Part shown: piece by piece, positions 59,905-64,000 of the stretch
Layout of the letters: every line of letters begins with the position of its first letter
Numbering within the stretch: the stretch's first letter is position 1
DNA from: Haliotis asinina
Taxonomy: Eukaryota > Mollusca > Gastropoda > Lepetellida > Haliotidae
Assembly: GCF_037392515.1 (NCBI RefSeq)
Contig: NC_090288.1
Span: 15,780,969-15,844,968 of the forward strand
Direction: 5' to 3'
DNA length: 64,000 nt
Notes under the pieces: generated by a model
The model's database searches: none
Told to the model about the DNA's origin: nothing
The model's input: the letters and a program-made list of their open reading frames with translations, nothing else
Made by a program: the position numbers and the translations under genes

Positions 59905-60605
59905 CTCATTGATTACGAATTGTTCCATACCTTCAACCATTGTGACTTCAGTTCTGATTCAACAAAGCATGTAGATGTATTCATGCTTAACAGTGGCTGA
60001 TGTGCATATTGCAGACTTTATAGGTCTCAGTGCATTTGTGATGGAGTTTCGTCAGCCCTGGTCTTGATATATGGATACTGCTGATGGCAATGACTGGACG
60101 TAGTCATTAAGTGTTATCAAGGAAGGCATGTTTATTTTTATTGTCTTGTTACTCACTTATTCTCTACCCTATCACTTTACTCTGGCATCACTATTTCATG
60201 TGTACCCTTTTCACTCGCTCACTCACTCACTCACTGACTTTCAGACTCATTCACTCACTCATTCAATACCCTCCCACTATTGCTAGAAATGATTTTGATG
60301 GATGAGAGCAGCCATTGATTATTAACCAAGGGCCTCACATGGATTATTCGTTGTTTGTTGCCTAGAACCGTTGTGACATCACTGTCATATCAACAGAGCA
60401 TGTAGATATATTCATACTTAACAATGACTTATGTGCATGTTGATGACTGTACACATCTCAGTGTATTTCTGATGGAGATGATAGTTGTTATCAGCACTGT
60501 TCTCGATATATAACAGGTATACTGCCCAGTCCACCAGATGGCGTTGGCTGGATGGCATTTGGTCAAGCTTTATCATTGAATGCATGTATAGTGTTATTGC
60601 TCACA
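59905..60605. repeat. Diverged ~250-bp duplication, offset about 440 bp
   Basis: 59930-60150 and 60365-60600 share in order nttgtgac, caacanagcatgtagatnta, ttcatncttaacantg, tgtgcat, tctcagtgnatttntgatgg, cttgatata or ctcgatata, and gtgttat. The stretch between holds an (ACTC)n run. Confidence 0.7.
60211..60266. repeat. (ACTC)n microsatellite
   Basis: cactcgctcactcactcact followed by further cattcactcactc; the same simple unit as SINE tails, but no SINE body is attached. Confidence 0.85.
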
Positions 60606-61254
60606 TATCTGATAAAAGGGCCTGCCAAACAGATAAAACAAATTCATGATGTTGTCCCAAACAGTCTTTTCATGAATATATTTTGTCAGTAGAGTGCCAT
60701 CACCATCACTGCCATGAGAGACAGCAGGTCAAACACTCTAAAGTGGGGTTGAAGATGGGGGCTATTGAAGTTTATCTGTTCAAACATTGCCATCTCTCCA
60801 TATTGATATACCTGGAGGGCAAGAACTAGCACGGGGCAAGATTTTCTTTCCTTTCACGTAGGAGAATTCCAAAAACCCTTGGCTTATCTCGCCACTTAGA
60901 ATGAAAGACACATTTATTTGCTGAAGCATGGCTTATAAAGGATAAAAGACTCAAGGGAGTCCTTTCTTCATCTTGTTTTAGCTCAATATGTGTACAAGCT
61001 TCTATTGCTTACAGTGTAAATCGTTAGTTTGTTCTATGGTCAAGCAGTGAATTCCTGGCCCCGAGCAGCGGACTGACCTTAGTCATCATGGCTCTACAGT
61101 TGTGATTAAATATGGCTGAAGAAAGCTTTTGAGAATGACAGGACAGTAGACATATGATGATTGTTTGAACTTGTCAAGGAGAGCAATAAAAGCTGGAGTC
61201 CAGGTCTCACTAACATGTCATCCTAGTGTGTTTGGTTCATTGATAAAGGCTTGA

Positions 61255-61500
61255 GGAATGATGTGTACATTGTTCTTAGCAAACATGTTGAAGTGTGAAA
61301 CATTTGTATTTGTCATTTATGGACAATAGGTAGAGGTAGCTGTGATAAGACAATCCCTATTCAATTTTCCCTTCTTAAACATTGTTATCGATCATGCCAA
61401 GTGTGAAGTATTTTGTTGTTCTCCTTTGTAGACAATCAGTTTCAGTTTGAGGTGATAAGAGATTCCAATAGCGTCTTCCCTTACTGGAACATTCGCCTCT
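61255..61500. repeat. Diverged tandem duplication of ~115-bp units
   Basis: aagtgtgaaacatttgtatt and aagtgtgaagtattttgttg begin the units. Both continue with tangacaatnngt or ggacaataggt, gtgataaga and cccttctt or cccttact. Two copies. Confidence 0.65.
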
Positions 61501-62407
61501 GGTGGCTTACATGTTGAAACTGTAGTTCTGCTTCATTAAGAATTAGTTTGGAAACAGATTCAGGTTTCACAGAATTTGGCTTTAAACGGTTTTATCGATA
61601 ATATTACCTCCTTGTTGAGGTCCAACAAATATGTGCATTGCTTGCTAAGTTTGAAATGTTGATAAAGTATCTATTTCATTATGGCTGTACATTCTTGCCT
61701 TCCAGATCAAAGTGAGGTTGTATCAGAGGTGTGCGTCATGGTAGTGCCGTGTAATTTACCTTGGAACATGACCTGTCTCTGTCAAAATGCTAGTTACTCC
61801 CTTTTATGTTGGATCAAACTGAACATATTTGTACCCAAAAGTATCACAATTGTAAAAGGATCTTGTTTAGATTTTGCTGCATGGAAAACAGTAGTTCTGA
61901 AATTGACCTGAATATGGGATATGATGAATTTTGTGAAATTTTGTGAGGTAACCTGGTTCAAATGGGTAGCAAGTTGCATTTACTTAGTGAGTGGTGTTGA
62001 TAAACGCCTTTCCTCATATATATTCTACAAACTATAGTTCAGGACATGCTAAGTCGGACCATACTGATAGGATCAACTTCACCCCTGGCCTGGATCACGT
62101 TCTCCATTATAATTGGAATGTCTTTGTGTCTCCATGGAACAGACTTAATTCATCAAGGCTATTGTCAATGTTATTGTAATGTTATCAAACAGGATTGATC
62201 AACGTCCTTTGATCAAATTAAGGTTGACTTAAAAGGGCAGAAGGTTTTTCACCTGGACAAGGCTGGGTTATTCGAACTTTAATGCCAGTTTCATCTGGTG
62301 AAGTTTGGCTGCCGTGTTAATTAAAAATGCATAAACATATTCAGTTTCATGATTTACTTAAGAATTGATAATGAATATATATTATTTGTATGTCTGGGTT
62401 AAAACTG

Positions 62408-62610
62408 AGCTTCAGGAACCCATGTTGGTTTTAAAAGGTGACTGTTGTGGCTTGCTGACTTTTTTGATGCATGTCAGAAAATCCCAGTGAGTATATTGAT
62501 GTTCATGATGTTAGTCACCAGATTGTTTGTTTCATGCTCGATTATTTACAGACTGCAGCCATACAGTTGGAATTTTGCTGAGTGCTGCATGAAACAACTG
62601 TCAAACCTGT
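62408..62610 (+). mobile_element. SINE-B copy, plus orientation
   Basis: gcttcaggaacccatgttgg, ttaaaaggtgactgttgtgg, gatgttcatgatgttagtca, gctcgattatttacagactg, cagccatacagttggaattt, tgctgagtgctgcatgaaac. Confidence 0.85.
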
Positions 62611-63604
62611 CCATCTGTTTTGATGTAGCAGTGTATTTTATAACATTATGTCACATGTGTATGACTCATCTCAGCTTGACAGCTTGAACAAGACCATTGA
62701 TCATGGACAACTTCAACATTGGGTTCTCCAATGCAGCAATACAGTCAGCATACATTTATAAAACCATAGCAGTATATTTTGATGTTTAGAATGGAAATTA
62801 TCTCAATATCACTTTGTTTCCTGTCAGAGGGTTTCAGTATGAAACATAGGGAGTATTTGATGTAATTTCTCGAAATACCACCAAGCGAAAGTTTTGCTTA
62901 AGTGGTCACAAATTTTGAGAATTGTCTTCAGTCGTAGAAGCTTCTGAAAACCCAGTGTTTAAGATGAGGAGAAGCTTCTGGAAAACATTTCTCCAAGCAG
63001 TTTTGCTTAACTTGTGTCAAAGATTACATGCAAAGTTATTTCTGATAATAATTGTTGATAGTCATTGAAACTTAAGAACCCAAATGTGAAGAGGTCAAAG
63101 TTTAGGAATCTGTACTATAGTACTATTCCAACAAACCCAGATGACCTCTCATAATTGCAAGGTTCGTTTGCACCATTGTGTCCTTTAGGAAACCATGTGT
63201 TGTCTCCCTGAATGACATAGTTCATCTACTATTCATCTCTGGGGAATATATTCAATTTCATGTATTTAGTGATTCCTAGTGATTATGGATAACTGTTCTG
63301 ACAATGATTAGAATTGATGCATTCATTGTTTTTGTAGATGAAAGGCACTACCACAGAGATGTGTATAAAGTTAATAATGGAGTCCCAGATGGGATAGGTA
63401 TGCGCCCAGTAGGTATGCTTCAGGTATGCCAAAGACCTTATGTTCTGTTGTGTCCAGGTATGACAACACCTCCCCAGCTGCTGGCTTTCACAGAGTGGTA
63501 AAGGTCTGATGTCTGCATCACACTTGGGTTTCCTCCACCATGAAGCTGATATTACTACAATACTTTTCAAACTGCTGTCAAACCCAACTTGTGTTCTGAT
63601 ATAT
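62611..63604. other. No recognisable gene
   Basis: Short overlapping frames on both strands at 63283-63570, no domain. Nothing else seen. Confidence 0.45.
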
Positions 63605-64000
63605 TTAGGGAAGTAGGGTAGAGCACTAGGTAAGGCGTCTGCTCATCAGCCGAAAGACCAGGGTTTGATTCCCTTCAGGGATTAAAAAATAACATTGGCT
63701 GATACTAAGGACAAGTCAGTTTTCATTTCGGGCAATCAAATAATGGTATCTTACTTGTCCGTGGACTACTAGATAATTTCCACTTATGGTTTCAAACTGC
63801 AGTTAATCTTGGATTTAATTTCATATCTGCTCACAATGAAGCTATTTAAGTTTGCAATAATAATATAGTAGAGGTAGTAGAAAGTGAAATTATCACTCCT
63901 CGATAAATAGTCCAGTAAACATTAACATCACGCATTTTGTCATAGAATCAGGGCAAGTGGAAAATTAGTCAGGACAAGTTACTTTCTTGAAGTTACTTGT
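63605..64000 (+). mobile_element. SINE-C copy with tRNA-like head, cut by the window edge
   Basis: tRNA-like head agtagggtagagcactaggt, aaggcgtctgctcatcagcc, gaaagaccagggtttgattc (A and B boxes), then body gttttcatttcgggcaatca, ttccacttatggtttcaaac, gggcaagtggaaaattagtc. The body matches 7295-7450 and the complement of 10893-11262. It defines family C as a tRNA-derived SINE of about 400 bp or more. Confidence 0.88.

Overview
The window looks like animal nuclear DNA, most likely from a gastropod mollusc and probably an abalone (Haliotis). It is AT-rich, has no operons or ribosome binding sites, and the few coding exons carry GT/AG splice sites. It is full of tRNA-headed SINEs ending in ACTC-type tails, which I recall as extremely common in abalone genomes. 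The genus is inferred from memory of these repeats, not from a search. Coding density is very low, and nearly every short open frame is a chance frame or a repeat.

Only one gene is firmly recognised. It is a TUSC2 (FUS1) orthologue on the minus strand: exon 1 at 15128-14992 carries an N-myristoylation start, and exon 2 at 12237-12129 carries the family core. The third exon was not found. ETS-like sites lie upstream of exon 1. A second good coding exon lies on the plus strand at 56802-57050, a Ser/Arg-rich N-terminus ending at a strong splice donor; its family is unknown. A CpG-containing promoter with an NRF1-type site and a candidate 5' exon (about 20160-20328, plus) could belong to it or to another gene. 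A weaker candidate terminal exon is on the minus strand at 22863-22565.

Layout. 1-1252: 97-bp minisatellite with a hairpin in each unit, followed by a 62-bp dimer. 2-12 kb: SINEs, a hAT-type element and foldback elements. 12.1-15.3 kb: TUSC2. 15.4-19 kb: SINE debris and a minisatellite apparently grown from a SINE body and split by another SINE. 19-20.3 kb: perfect-type hairpin, CRE and promoter. 20.3-31 kb: mostly blank intron-like or intergenic DNA with SINE pieces and a 186-bp palindrome. 31.1-38.5 kb: the most unusual block. It is bounded by TTAA plus matching inverted ends, and holds a 249-bp tandem array with 498-bp higher-order copies, a long-TIR foldback element, a 1.07-kb tandem duplication and a nested MITE. 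38.5-64 kb: mostly blank, with nested hAT/SINE insertions, a purine-rich minisatellite, the 56.8-kb exon and several diverged tandem duplications.

The main biological story is therefore repeat dynamics: at least three SINE families (called A, B and C here), two of them sharing a 3' tail; hAT-like elements nested in the same place of SINE-B copies; and arrays that appear to have grown from transposon parts.
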